Below, piece by piece: positions 25,239-34,378 of a stretch of DNA of 64,000 nt. The notes beneath the pieces are model-generated. The model searched no databases and was not told where the DNA came from. It saw only the letters and a program-made list of their open reading frames with translations. The position numbers were made by a program, and so were the translations under genes. The stretch is from the NCBI GenBank assembly GCA_023428755.1, contig JAEYWX010000027.1, positions 124,001 to 188,000 of the forward strand, given 5' to 3'. Source of the DNA: Bacteroidota bacterium (lineage in GTDB: Bacteria > Bacteroidota > Bacteroidia > Chitinophagales > Chitinophagaceae). The first letter of the stretch is position 1. Each line of letters opens with the position of its first letter.

Positions 25239-25997
25239 CTAAACTCTTACCGCAATATTTCTCGCCTTCAAATATGCTTTCAAATCAGCAATTTCAATTT
25301 CTTTGAAATGAAAAATACTGGCCGCCAATCCTGCATCAGCATATGCCAGTTCAAACACATCAGCAAAATGCTGCATGGTACCTGCGCCACCGCTGGCAAT
25401 TACAGGAATGGGTAATTCCTGCGATAAACGTTTGGTGATGTCCAATGCAAAACCGGCTTTGGTGCCATCGTTGTTCATACTGGTGAGCAGAATTTCCCCG
25501 GCCCCCAACTCAACACCTTGTTTGGCCCAATCCACACATTTCATATCGGTTTTGGTACGGCCGCCATTCAGGTACACATACCATTCCCCATCTTCTTCTT
25601 TCTTGGTATCGATTGCCAATACACAACACTGGCTGCCGGCGGCTAAAGCAATATCATTGATGAGTTGCGGATTTTTAAAAGCTGCTGTGTTTACACTCAC
25701 TTTATCGGCACCGGAGTTGAGCAGTACACTCATATCTTCCACAGTGCTGATGCCGCCTCCTACTGTAAACGGAATATTTACGTGTCGGGCAATTCGTTTC
25801 ACCAGTTCACTTAAGGTCTTGCGTTTTTCAACAGTGGCAGTAATATCAAGGAACACCAGTTCATCAGCACCTTGCTGTGCATACAAAGCACCCAGTTCTA
25901 CGGGGTCGCCTGCATCACGCAGATCAACAAAGTTGGTGCCCTTTACCGTACGACCATCTTTAATATCTAAACAGGGAATAATGCGTTTTGTCAACAT
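25239..25997 (-). CDS. hisF: imidazole glycerol phosphate synthase cyclase subunit
   Basis: 252 residues, a (beta/alpha)8 barrel. With HisH it converts PRFAR and ammonia into imidazole glycerol phosphate and AICAR. The N-terminal IIPCLDIKDGRTVKG holds the first catalytic Asp (D11), and the second is in VLAIDTKKE (about D130). Phosphate-binding loops TVGGGIST and ASGGAGT are intact. hisH is not in the window, so the partner must be encoded upstream or elsewhere. Confidence 0.95.
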   Translation of the reverse strand: MLTKRIIPCLDIKDGRTVKGTNFVDLRDAGDPVELGALYAQQGADELVFLDITATVEKRKTLSELVKRIARHVNIPFTVGGGISTVEDMSVLLNSGADKVSVNTAAFKNPQLINDIALAAGSQCCVLAIDTKKEEDGEWYVYLNGGRTKTDMKCVDWAKQGVELGAGEILLTSMNNDGTKAGFALDITKRLSQELPIPVIASGGAGTMQHFADVFELAYADAGLAASIFHFKEIEIADLKAYLKARNIAVRV

Positions 25998-26002
25998 AAA
26001 AT

Positions 26003-26029
26003 AAAAAAGGCTTCAACTTAAGTGAAGCC
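26003..26029 (-). terminator. intrinsic terminator of NlpC/P60 gene
   Basis: On the minus strand ggcttcactt pairs with aagttgaagcc (one bulge, 26029-26009), followed by TTTTTT. It lies between the NlpC/P60 stop (26052) and the hisF start (25997), separating the two transcripts. Confidence 0.75.
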
Positions 26030-26051
26030 AAGCTCGTTGCAAAGATAATGG

Positions 26052-26729
26052 TTATGGTTGGGGTGAACTATTTTGTAATACCCGCCCGGCTCCCAGTAGT
26101 TTTCGGCTCCAATAGGTTTCATTAAGATCGCTGATCATAACACCACCCGATGTGGAAGCATGTACAAATTTATTGTTATGAAGATAGATCCCTACATGCG
26201 ATACACCACCTCTGGTATTAAAAAACACCAGGTCGCCTTCCCGCAAATCCGAAAGCGGAATCCATTCTGTTATTGCTTTTTGTTCCCGTGCTGTTCGTGG
26301 TAATTGCAGGGCAAACACACCCATCATCAGCGTTTGTACAAAGGCAGAACAATCGATGCCTTTGTGTGTAGTGCCGCCTAAGCGGTAAGGTGTGCCCCAC
26401 CATTCTTCAATGGTATCGTACAAACTTTTATTCTGCAAGGTTTCTACAGGCACATCCAGCTTAATGGCATATTTGAATTGTAAAAGAGAGAACAACTCCA
26501 GCGGAGAACTGGTTTCGGCATATTCTTTTGGCTGAAACACATTGGATGAAGTTTTACCGGAAGCAGTGGAACTGGTACGCACCCGTTTGTATTCGGGTCG
26601 AACTTCCGCCGGTGCAGGCTTTTCATCCACCGTTGTTTGCGTTTGCTTTGGTTGAAACGCATTCTTTACCGCACTGCAACTGGTGAGCAGTAGAATGGCA
26701 GACAGATATGTAAGCAAATGTCTAATCAT
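26052..26729 (-). CDS. NlpC/P60 family cell-wall peptidase, lipoprotein
   Basis: 225 residues from ATG 26729. A lipoprotein signal peptide ends with the lipobox LLTSC. A low-complexity linker (about 20-80) precedes the NlpC/P60 domain with catalytic Cys in GIDCSAFVQ, His in GGVSHVGIYL and a third polar residue in KFVHAS. These enzymes cut stem-peptide bonds in peptidoglycan. The frame is open for 40 more codons upstream but the signal peptide fixes the start. Confidence 0.9.
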   Translation of the reverse strand: MIRHLLTYLSAILLLTSCSAVKNAFQPKQTQTTVDEKPAPAEVRPEYKRVRTSSTASGKTSSNVFQPKEYAETSSPLELFSLLQFKYAIKLDVPVETLQNKSLYDTIEEWWGTPYRLGGTTHKGIDCSAFVQTLMMGVFALQLPRTAREQKAITEWIPLSDLREGDLVFFNTRGGVSHVGIYLHNNKFVHASTSGGVMISDLNETYWSRKLLGAGRVLQNSSPQP

Positions 26730-27029
26730 GGTATTGAATTTCACAACTTCGCAAAAATAACTTTGTCGGCCCTTTTCAGCAAGAAACAGGCCAAATCGTC
26801 TATGCCTTAAAGATAGTTTCAGCATAGTTGCTGACAAATTTTCACCCAAACTTTTTTATAAAACGTTCATTTTGTGGATTTCTTGTTCCACTTTTTTCAA
26901 AAGAGAACTGCGAAATTTGACGCCTGACGAGTCGAAATAGAAGTCGCATCTCGACTTCGCTCGATGCTCCGGGGCAACGTCCTTCGACTGCGCTCAGGAC
27001 TCGAGATACGAGATTTATTTTTTACAACT
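26730..27029. other. 300-base gap upstream of dnaE with dispersed-repeat motifs
   Basis: Divergent promoter region of the NlpC/P60 gene and dnaE. Bases about 26930-27015 contain tandem variants of a GC-richer motif: ctcgacttcgctcgatgctc (26957-26976) and cttcgactgcgctcaggact (26982-27001), with related inverted fragments (agtcgaaatagaagtcgcat, ctcgagatacgagat). This pattern, rich in tcgact and cgctc, is unlike the AT-rich surroundings and resembles interspersed repeats known from many Bacteroidota genomes. No gene is seen. Confidence 0.5.
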
Positions 27030-30000
27030 ATGAGCAAATTTTCCCATTTACACGTTCACACACAATATTCGTTGCTCGATGGAGCTGCCTCCATCGGCTC
27101 TTTGTATAATAAAGCCATTAAAGATGAAATGCCTGCACTGGCCATTACCGATCATGGAAACATGTTTGGTGCATTTCAGTTTGTGGCCGAAGCGTACAAG
27201 CATAAAAACGAAGATGGTTCGCTGAAAGTAAAACCTGTTGTTGGTTGCGAATTTTATCTGGTTGAGAACAGGCATATAAAACAGTTCAGCAAAGAGCAGC
27301 GTGATAATCGTTTTCACCAGGTATTGCTGGCGAAGAACGAACAGGGCTATAAAAATTTAGTAAAGCTTACATCGCTTGGTTTTATTGAAGGCATGTACAG
27401 TAAGTACCCACGTATTGATAAAGAACTTATTCATAAGTACCATGAAGGATTGATTGCTACCACCTGCTGCCTCGGTGCAATGGTGCCGCAAATGATCTTA
27501 ACCAAAACCGAAGAAGATGCGGAAAACGAATTCAAATGGTGGTTGAATATTTTTCAGCAGGATTATTATGTGGAAATTCAGCGGCATGGTATGGCCGAAC
27601 AGGATAAAGTAAATGCAGTACTGTTGAAGTTTGCAAAAAAGTACAACGTAAAAGTTATTGCCAGTAACGATTCGCATTATGTTGATCAAACTGATTTCAA
27701 TGCGCATGATATTCTTTTGTGCATTAACACCGGCGAAAAACAAAGCACTCCTGCCCTTCGTGAGTTTAGTGATGATGATGTGAATGTGAAGAACAAACGC
27801 TTTGCATTTCCCAACGATCAGTTTTATTTCAAAACCACAGCTGAAATGAAAAAGGTATTTGAAGATGTGCCTGAGGCCATTGATAATACCAATGAAATTG
27901 TTGACAAGATCGATGTACTGAATCTGAAGAAAGACATTTTACTTCCTGCTTTCCCCATCCCCAAAGAATTTCAGGTACACGATGATGCAAATATGAACCA
28001 ATGGGAATATTTGAAACATCTCACCTACATCGGCGCTAAAGAACGGTATCATGAAATTGAAGAAACCACACGGGAACGGATCGATTTTGAATTGTTCACT
28101 ATCCGCACCATGGGTTTTGCAGGTTACTTCTTAATTGTAAGTGATTTTATTAAAGCCGGTCGTGATATGGGTGTATTTGTTGGCCCCGGTCGTGGTTCGG
28201 CAGCAGGAAGTGTGGTAGCCTATTGCATCGGCATCACCAATATCGATCCCATTAAATACAATTTGCTGTTTGAGCGTTTCTTAAATCCTGATCGTAAATC
28301 AATGCCCGATATTGATACGGACTTTGATGATGAAGGACGACAAAAAGTAATTGACTATGTAGTTGATAAATACGGTAAGGAGCAGGTGGCGCAAATTATT
28401 ACCTACGGTACCATGGCTGCAAAATCAAGTATTGCCGATGTGGCCCGTGTAATGGATTTGCCATTGGCTGAAAGTCGTGCCTTATCAAAATTAGTTCCGG
28501 AGCGTCCCGGCGTTTCGTTGAAGCGTGTGTTACATGCACCGTTTACCGGCGAAAAAAGTTTAGCTGAGAAAGAAGCATTTGGCCCGGATGAATTGGAGTT
28601 GGTAAAAAAGATCCGCCAGATCTATACAGGTGATGATCTACCTGCAAAAATTCTGCACGAAGCGGAGATCCTTGAAGGTTCGGTTCGTAATACCGGTATT
28701 CATGCCGCAGGTATCATCATTGCTCCCAAAGATTTAACGGAGTTAATTCCTGTTTGCACGTCCAAAGAATCAGATTTGTGGTTAACACAAATTGAAGGAA
28801 GTGTAATTGAAGAAGCAGGTGTAATCAAGATGGACTTTCTTGGTTTAAAAACATTGAGCATCATCAAAAATGCATTGCAGCTCATCAAACAAAATCATGG
28901 TGTTGAAATTGAGATCGACAATATTCCGTTGGATGATGAAAAAACATTTCAACTGTACCAGCAAGGATCAACCATTGGTACGTTCCAGTTTGAAAGTCCG
29001 GGTATGCAGAAATATTTGCGTGAACTGAAGCCCGATCAGTTCAGCGATCTCATTGCTATGAACGCCTTGTATCGTCCCGGTCCTATTGCCTACATCCCCA
29101 ACTTTATCGATCGGAAGCATGGTAAAGAAGCCATCAGTTACGATTTGCCCGAGATGGAAGAATACCTCGCCGATACCTATGGTATTACGGTGTACCAGGA
29201 ACAGGTGATGTTGCTGTCGCAAAAGATCGGTGGCTTTAGTAAAGGTGATGCCGACGTATTGCGGAAAGCGATGGGTAAAAAACAAAAAGCCGTTCTTGAT
29301 AAAATGAAAAAACAGTTTGTGGATGGAGCGATGGCCAAAGGACATCCTGCAGACAAACTGGAAAAAATATGGACCGACTGGGAAGCGTTTGCACAATATG
29401 CCTTCAACAAATCACACTCTACCTGTTATGCGTTTGTTGCGTATCAAACAGCGTATTTAAAAGCACACTACCCCGGCGAATACATGAGTGCAGTGTTAAA
29501 CAACGCAGGTGCTATTGAAAAGATCACCTTCTTTATGGAAGAGTGTAAACGTATGGGCATAAAAGTACTTGGCCCTGATATCAACGAATCACAAAATGGT
29601 TTTGCTGTAAACAAAGCAGGCGAGATCCGTTTTGGCTTGGGTGGATTGAAAGGTGTTGGTGAAGCTGCAATTGAAAGTATTATTGATGAACGTGCAAAGA
29701 AAGGCCCATACAAAGATGTGTTTGATTTTATTAAACGTGTGAACCAACGTACGGTGAATAAAAAATCACTGGAATGTTTGGTGTACGGCGGCGCCTTCGA
29801 TTGCTTTAAAGAATATCACCGTGCACAATATTTCCACGTTATGCCCGGCGATACGGTGAATACGTTGGAACGCATCATTGCGTTTGGTAACCGTTTCCAG
29901 GCAAATGTGCAAAGCAACACCAATACATTGTTTGGCGAAAGTATGATGATGGAAATTCCTACGCCGAAGATTGTGAATTGTGAAGAATGGACATTGACCG

Positions 30001-30662
30001 AAAAACTGGATCATGAAAAAGAGATCACAGGTATCTTCATCAGCGGCCACCCACTCGATCATTTTAAATTTGAATTAAAACATTACAAGATCACTCCGCT
30101 TTCCGACTTTAATGAATTTAAAGAAGCGATCCTGATGCATGCCAATCCTTTCCAGACATTCCGTTTGGCAGGATTGGTAACAAGCCATCAGCAACGTGTA
30201 ACTAAAACAGGAAAGCAGTTTGGTATTGCCATGATTGAAGATTATACCGGCAATACTGAGTTTGCTTTATTTGGCGAAGACTTTGTAAAATTCAAAGACC
30301 ACTTTACGCCGGGTGCTGTTGTGTTTGTAACCGGTATATTTAAAACACGCTGGAACAAGAGTGATGATTTTGAGTTTAAGATCAACCAGGTGCTGTTGCT
30401 GGAAACAGTAAAACGTACCATGACCAAGCAACTGATCGTTGATATTGAACCACGTTTCCTTACCGAAGAAATTGTTGATTTCTTTGAAAAGAACATTAAG
30501 AAGAATCCGGGCAAGATCAACTTGAAGTTTAATTTATACGAACCAAAAGACAACTGGAAGATCAGCATCCGTACTGTAGAAAAGGGATTTGATATGAACG
30601 ATGACATGAGTGCCTTTTTACTGGAACGACCTGAAATGAATGTAACCGTTGTTACTGCATAA
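27030..30662 (+). CDS. dnaE: DNA polymerase III subunit alpha
   Basis: 1210 residues, the replicative polymerase. Order of domains: PHP (FSHLHVHTQYSLLDGA, HxH metal motif at the start), palm with catalytic aspartates in MPDIDTDFDDEGR near residues 427-439, fingers, tandem helix-hairpin-helix, and an OB fold near the C-terminus (FRLAGLVTSHQQRVTKTGKQFG). The ATG at 27030 is chosen; an in-frame ATG 66 bases upstream would translate the repeat region. The regulator gene at 30666 follows after three bases. Confidence 0.96.
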   Translation: MSKFSHLHVHTQYSLLDGAASIGSLYNKAIKDEMPALAITDHGNMFGAFQFVAEAYKHKNEDGSLKVKPVVGCEFYLVENRHIKQFSKEQRDNRFHQVLLAKNEQGYKNLVKLTSLGFIEGMYSKYPRIDKELIHKYHEGLIATTCCLGAMVPQMILTKTEEDAENEFKWWLNIFQQDYYVEIQRHGMAEQDKVNAVLLKFAKKYNVKVIASNDSHYVDQTDFNAHDILLCINTGEKQSTPALREFSDDDVNVKNKRFAFPNDQFYFKTTAEMKKVFEDVPEAIDNTNEIVDKIDVLNLKKDILLPAFPIPKEFQVHDDANMNQWEYLKHLTYIGAKERYHEIEETTRERIDFELFTIRTMGFAGYFLIVSDFIKAGRDMGVFVGPGRGSAAGSVVAYCIGITNIDPIKYNLLFERFLNPDRKSMPDIDTDFDDEGRQKVIDYVVDKYGKEQVAQIITYGTMAAKSSIADVARVMDLPLAESRALSKLVPERPGVSLKRVLHAPFTGEKSLAEKEAFGPDELELVKKIRQIYTGDDLPAKILHEAEILEGSVRNTGIHAAGIIIAPKDLTELIPVCTSKESDLWLTQIEGSVIEEAGVIKMDFLGLKTLSIIKNALQLIKQNHGVEIEIDNIPLDDEKTFQLYQQGSTIGTFQFESPGMQKYLRELKPDQFSDLIAMNALYRPGPIAYIPNFIDRKHGKEAISYDLPEMEEYLADTYGITVYQEQVMLLSQKIGGFSKGDADVLRKAMGKKQKAVLDKMKKQFVDGAMAKGHPADKLEKIWTDWEAFAQYAFNKSHSTCYAFVAYQTAYLKAHYPGEYMSAVLNNAGAIEKITFFMEECKRMGIKVLGPDINESQNGFAVNKAGEIRFGLGGLKGVGEAAIESIIDERAKKGPYKDVFDFIKRVNQRTVNKKSLECLVYGGAFDCFKEYHRAQYFHVMPGDTVNTLERIIAFGNRFQANVQSNTNTLFGESMMMEIPTPKIVNCEEWTLTEKLDHEKEITGIFISGHPLDHFKFELKHYKITPLSDFNEFKEAILMHANPFQTFRLAGLVTSHQQRVTKTGKQFGIAMIEDYTGNTEFALFGEDFVKFKDHFTPGAVVFVTGIFKTRWNKSDDFEFKINQVLLLETVKRTMTKQLIVDIEPRFLTEEIVDFFEKNIKKNPGKINLKFNLYEPKDNWKISIRTVEKGFDMNDDMSAFLLERPEMNVTVVTA

Positions 30663-30665
30663 CGA

Positions 30666-31226
30666 ATGAAACTATACATCCGAAATATGGTTTGCAGCCG
30701 CTGCAAAATGGTGGTTACATCCGAGCTTGAAAAAGCAGGCATTCAGCCATTGCATGTGCAATTGGGCGAAGTGGACTTAAAGAACGAACCAACAGCCAAA
30801 CAATTACAACAGTTCAGCAATAACATTAAACAGCTGGGTTTTGAAATGATCGACGATCGCAAAAGCAAGATCATCGACAAGATCAAAACCATCATCATCG
30901 AGCTCATTCATCATAACAAAGAAGAGCTCAACGAAAATCTCTCTGCTCATCTTTCCAAAAAACTTCATCATGATTACAGCTATCTCAGCAACCTGTTTTC
31001 AGAAGTGGAAGGAACAACGATCGAGAAATATTATATCGCCCAAAAAATCGAGAAAGTAAAAGAACTGCTGATGTACGATGAGTTATCGCTTTCTCAAATT
31101 GCCTTTGAACTTGGCTACAGCAGTGTGGCACATCTCTCCAGTCAATTCAAAAAACAAACAGGTCTAACCCCTACTTTCTTTAAATCGCTGAAAGAAAATA
31201 AACGCAGAAATATCGAAGAACTTTAA
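30666..31226 (+). CDS. AraC-family regulator with N-terminal HMA-like domain
   Basis: 186 residues. Residues 1-65 resemble a heavy-metal-associated fold, with a CSRC pair (C10, C13) in the place of the metal-binding CxxC loop. Residues 85-180 form an AraC-type double HTH (LSLSQIAFELGYSSVAHLSSQFKKQTGLTP). A direct metal sensor-activator of the adjacent efflux genes is the natural inference. It is three bases after dnaE, so it may be read through from dnaE as well as from its own promoter. Confidence 0.85.
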   Translation: MKLYIRNMVCSRCKMVVTSELEKAGIQPLHVQLGEVDLKNEPTAKQLQQFSNNIKQLGFEMIDDRKSKIIDKIKTIIIELIHHNKEELNENLSAHLSKKLHHDYSYLSNLFSEVEGTTIEKYYIAQKIEKVKELLMYDELSLSQIAFELGYSSVAHLSSQFKKQTGLTPTFFKSLKENKRRNIEEL

Positions 31227-31278
31227 ATAGTGTAAATCGAATCCATGATTCTGTAACAGCCCCGGCTGCGTGTGGTAA

Positions 31279-31286
31279 TAGCTTTG
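31279..31286 (+). promoter_or_regulatory. -7 box TAgcTTTG before metal operon
   Basis: TAGCTTTG fits TAnnTTTG and lies 16 bases upstream of the ATG at 31303, the first gene after the regulator. No clear -33 box is seen. Confidence 0.35.
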
Positions 31287-31302
31287 TATAAATTAAATTG
31301 CT

Positions 31303-32022
31303 ATGACACACAATTACAACCTCACCGGCATGACCTGCAGCAGTTGCGAAACCAAAGTAAAAAGCAAACTGCTTTCTGTGCCCGATGTTTTATCGGTAGA
31401 AGTTTCCAAAGACACGAATACGGCCACCATTGAAATGCAGAAACATATTTCACTCAGCACATTTCAAACAGCCATTGGCGGCAGCGATAGTAAATACCAG
31501 ATAGCCGCAACGCAGCACAACGAAGCAGCTGAACAAACCAAAAGCTGGTTGGCTACTTACAAACCCATACTGCTCATCTTCGGCTATATCTCTGTATTAA
31601 GCGTTTTGCTTTCATGGACCGGAACTTCTATCAACAGCATGAAGTTCATGCAGATATTCATGAGTGGATTCTTCCTGATTTTTTCTTTCTTTAAATTGTT
31701 AGACCTGCAGGGGTTTGCTGACAGCTATTCAATGTATGATCTTATTGCAAAGCGATTCCGCAGCTGGGGTTATATCTATCCCTTTGTTGAACTAGCATTG
31801 GGTATTGCCTTCGCCATTAACTTCAACCCTGTGCTTACAAACTGGATCACCTTAGTTGTAATGGGTGTAAGCATTATTGGTGTATTGCAAAGTGTGTTGA
31901 ACAACCGCAAGATCCGCTGTGCATGTTTGGGCGCTGTCTTCAATCTGCCCATGAGCACCATTACCATTATTGAGGACGGGCTGATGATAATCATGAGCAT
32001 TGCCATGTTGTTTTTAATGTAA
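31303..32022 (+). CDS. HMA domain / MauE-DoxX-like membrane protein
   Basis: 239 residues. The N-terminal HMA domain has the full metal loop GMTCSSC (residues 9-15). After about residue 85 come four hydrophobic segments of MauE/DoxX redox-associated type, ending with the motif RCACLGAVFNLPMSTITIIED, typical of Bacteroidota copies in copper loci. It probably shuttles or handles a soft metal at the inner membrane. It is the first structural gene of the metal cluster. Confidence 0.82.
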   Translation: MTHNYNLTGMTCSSCETKVKSKLLSVPDVLSVEVSKDTNTATIEMQKHISLSTFQTAIGGSDSKYQIAATQHNEAAEQTKSWLATYKPILLIFGYISVLSVLLSWTGTSINSMKFMQIFMSGFFLIFSFFKLLDLQGFADSYSMYDLIAKRFRSWGYIYPFVELALGIAFAINFNPVLTNWITLVVMGVSIIGVLQSVLNNRKIRCACLGAVFNLPMSTITIIEDGLMIIMSIAMLFLM

Positions 32023-32048
32023 TACTTTCTACCTTTATACAGCGTAAC

Positions 32049-32447
32049 ATGAAAAAGCTCATCGTAGCCATATTAGCCTTTCTCTACATCAGCACGTCCA
32101 GCGGAGCAACTTTACAAATGCATTATTGCATGGATAAGCTGGTTGACTGGAGTATTGGACACGGTGACGAGAAAAACACCTGCAATAATTGCGGGATGGA
32201 AAAAGATGGCGAAGGCAAGAATGACTGCTGCAAGGATGAGCAGAAGCAATTAAAAATTGAAAAAGATCAGAAAACTGCCGCAGCATTTGAACTTACGCAT
32301 TTCCTCACTACAACATTACCGCCCTCTTACCCTGCTTACAACTTCGCAGGTTTTGTTTCCGTATCAGCAGAGTTCCCCCTAAGCAATGCACCTCCACGAA
32401 GTCCGTTTCCTTCGATTTGTATCCGTAACTGCAGCTTCCGCATTTAA
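32049..32447 (+). CDS. HYC_CC_PP family protein
   Basis: 132 residues with a signal peptide (MKKLIVAILAFLYISTSSG). The three family hallmarks are visible: HYC (MHYCMDK near residue 26), CC (NDCCKDE near 59) and PP (NAPPRSPF near 117). There are additional Cys in NTCNNCGME. These conserved soft ligands and the location argue for a periplasmic metal-binding role; no activity is known. Confidence 0.82.
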   Translation: MKKLIVAILAFLYISTSSGATLQMHYCMDKLVDWSIGHGDEKNTCNNCGMEKDGEGKNDCCKDEQKQLKIEKDQKTAAAFELTHFLTTTLPPSYPAYNFAGFVSVSAEFPLSNAPPRSPFPSICIRNCSFRI

Positions 32448-32465
32448 GATCAACTTCCCGTAATA

Positions 32466-32492
32466 GGCCAGGCAATCCTTTGCCCGGCTTTT
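32466..32492 (+). terminator. possible terminator between HYC and HMBD genes
   Basis: gccaggcaa (32467-32475) and ttgcccggc (32480-32488) pair with one mismatch, followed by TTTT. It could attenuate transcription into the triple-HMBD gene. Confidence 0.45.
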
Positions 32493-32529
32493 GGCATTTC
32501 TATTCTTATTCATTAAAATTTTTATTCAA

Positions 32530-32970
32530 ATGAAAACAATGAAAGTACTGATGATGGCAGTATGTACCATCCTTGCTGTTACTACTATGGCACAAGAGCA
32601 GGAAAAGAAAAAACAAAAAACAGAAAAGACTGATAAAGTTTCTTACACCTGTCCCATGCATGCAGATGTTACAAGCACTAAGCCCGGTAAATGCAGCAAA
32701 TGCGGTATGGATCTGGTGAAATCAAAAAAGCCAAACACAAAAACAGATGTTGCCATTACTTATGTATGTCCCATGCATGCCGATGTTACAAGTGATAAAC
32801 CCGGCAAGTGCAGCAAGTGCGGTATGGATCTGGTGAAATCAAAAGAGAAAACAAAAACAGAAGTTGCAAAAACGTATGTATGCCCCATGCATGCCGATGT
32901 TACAAGCGACAAGCCCGGCAAGTGTAGTAAATGTGGAATGGAGCTTAAGAAAAAAGAACATCATCACTAA
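32530..32970 (+). CDS. secreted protein with three heavy-metal-binding (HMBD) repeats
   Basis: 146 residues with a signal peptide (MKVLMMAVCTILAVTTMAQ). The mature protein is three near-identical HMBD units in tandem, each YxCPMHADVTSxKPGKCSKCGM(D/E)L, joined by Lys/Thr-rich linkers. Each unit offers Cys, Met and His ligands. The DNA copies differ mainly at silent positions, so the repeats arose by duplication and are kept under selection. The same unit occurs in both adaptors downstream. Likely a periplasmic metal buffer or chaperone for the pump. Confidence 0.85.
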   Translation: MKTMKVLMMAVCTILAVTTMAQEQEKKKQKTEKTDKVSYTCPMHADVTSTKPGKCSKCGMDLVKSKKPNTKTDVAITYVCPMHADVTSDKPGKCSKCGMDLVKSKEKTKTEVAKTYVCPMHADVTSDKPGKCSKCGMELKKKEHHH

Positions 32971-32972
32971 CA

Positions 32973-33065
32973 GGCAATTGTCAATAAGCAATTAGCAAAG
33001 CAGTTTTCAATTGATCATTGTCTATTGCATATTGCCTATTAACTATTGCATATTGTCTATTGTAA
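32973..33065. repeat. 7-bp-period array: forward GGCAATN run facing inverted ATTGNNT run
   Basis: Four forward heptamers (32973-33000: GGCAATT, GTCAATA, AGCAATT, AGCAAAG), a 16-base spacer, then seven opposite-strand heptamers (33017-33065: ATTGTCT, ATTGCAT, ATTGCCT, ATTAACT, ATTGCAT, ATTGTCT, ATTGTAA). It begins at the HMBD stop and ends 11 bases before the pump start, so it fills the gap and carries any start signals of the pump gene. Confidence 0.8.
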
Positions 33066-33076
33066 TTTAAAATTCT

Positions 33077-34369
33077 ATGGTTCGAAAAATAATTGAGATC
33101 GCTTTGCGCAACAGGCTTGTTGTGCTGCTTGTGGCAGCTGGCCTGTTTGCTTACGGCATTTATTCCGCCAGCAAAAATCCCATTGACGCCATTCCCGATC
33201 TGAGTGAAAACCAGGTGATCGTTTTTACAGAATGGATGGGCCGCAGTCCACAGGTGATCGAAGACCAGGTGACCTATCCGCTGGTGAGTAACCTGCAGGG
33301 TATTCCAAAAATTAAAAACATCCGTGGCTCTTCCATGTTCGGGATGAGTTTTGTGTATGTGATCTTCGAAGATAATGTTGATATCTATTGGGCTCGCACA
33401 AGAGTATTGGAACGTTTGAATTTTGCGCAACGTTTATTGCCGCAAAATGTAACACCCACGCTTGGTCCCGATGGCACAGGTGTTGGTCATATCTTCTGGT
33501 ATCATCTTGATGCACCGAAAATGGATTTAGGTGAACAACGTGCATTGCAGGATTGGTATGTAAAATTCGCCTTGCAGACAGTGCCCGGTGTGGCTGAAGT
33601 AGCATCGTTTGGTGGTTTTGAAAAACAATATCAACTCGTGATTGACCCGGTGAAGTTGCAGTATTACAACATTTCGCTGATGGATGTAATGAACAAAGTA
33701 AAAAGCAACAACAACGATGTGGGTGGGCGAAAATTTGAAATGGCCGACATGGCTTATATCATTCGTGGACTGGGTTATATCAAAAACAAAAACGATGTAG
33801 AGAATATTGCCATCACCAATTACAACGGCATTCCTGTTCGGGTAAAAGATATTGGTTCTGTGCAAATGGGTGGCGATCTGCGTCTCGGCATTTTTGATGC
33901 AGATGGTAAAGGCGAAGTTGTTGGTGGTATTGTTGTGATGCGTTACAATGAAAACGCCAACAAAGTAATTGCGGCTGTGAAAGAGAAAATGAAAGAAGTA
34001 GAAAAAGGATTACCCGAAGGTGTAACGTTCAAAACATCGTACGACCGAAGCGAATTGATACAGGAAGCCATCGAATCAGTAAAAGGCACACTCATTGAAG
34101 AAATGATTGCAGTATCCATTATTGTATTGCTCTTCTTATTTCACTGGCGCAGTGCAATCATCATCCTTATTCAATTACCCATTTCTGTTGCTGCAGGTTT
34201 TATTTTCCTGGAAATGTTTGGCATCTCTTCCAACATTATGTCGTTAACAGGCATTGCATTGGCCATTGGTGTGGTGGTGGATGATGGCATTGTGATGGTG
34301 GAGAATGCTTACCGGCATATCAGTGAAGAACAATTAGAAAAAGAACAGGCAATTGGCAATAAGCAATAA
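33077..34369 (+). CDS. CusA/CzcA-type heavy-metal RND pump, N-terminal part (split gene)
   Basis: 430 residues: N-terminal cytoplasmic helix and first membrane span (RLVVLLVAAGLFAYGIY), the first porter half, then three spans (about 345-418) including LAIGVVVDDGIVMVENAYRHI. That is the normal HME-RND fold up to the loop after TM4. It then reads into a GGCAATN heptamer array giving EQAIGNKQ and stops at TAA 34367-34369. The next ORF continues in the same frame after nine bases. Either a two-polypeptide pump or a nonsense-interrupted pseudogene. Confidence 0.85.
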   Translation: MVRKIIEIALRNRLVVLLVAAGLFAYGIYSASKNPIDAIPDLSENQVIVFTEWMGRSPQVIEDQVTYPLVSNLQGIPKIKNIRGSSMFGMSFVYVIFEDNVDIYWARTRVLERLNFAQRLLPQNVTPTLGPDGTGVGHIFWYHLDAPKMDLGEQRALQDWYVKFALQTVPGVAEVASFGGFEKQYQLVIDPVKLQYYNISLMDVMNKVKSNNNDVGGRKFEMADMAYIIRGLGYIKNKNDVENIAITNYNGIPVRVKDIGSVQMGGDLRLGIFDADGKGEVVGGIVVMRYNENANKVIAAVKEKMKEVEKGLPEGVTFKTSYDRSELIQEAIESVKGTLIEEMIAVSIIVLLFLFHWRSAIIILIQLPISVAAGFIFLEMFGISSNIMSLTGIALAIGVVVDDGIVMVENAYRHISEEQLEKEQAIGNKQ

Positions 34370-34375
34370 ACAAGA
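34348..34375 (+). repeat. 7-bp-period array inside the pump gene
   Basis: Heptamers GGCAATT (34348-34354), GGCAATA (34355-34361), AGCAATA (34362-34368) and the degenerate AACAAGA. This is the same unit as in the arrays at 32973, 37567 and 39003. The in-frame TAA of the pump lies across the third and fourth units. Confidence 0.8.
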
Positions 34376-34378
34376 ATC

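Noticed and set aside
26964..27029. N-terminal extension of DnaE from an upstream ATG
   Set aside because: It translates the GC-rich repeat and the conserved PHP start (SKFSHLHVHTQYS) begins at 27030.
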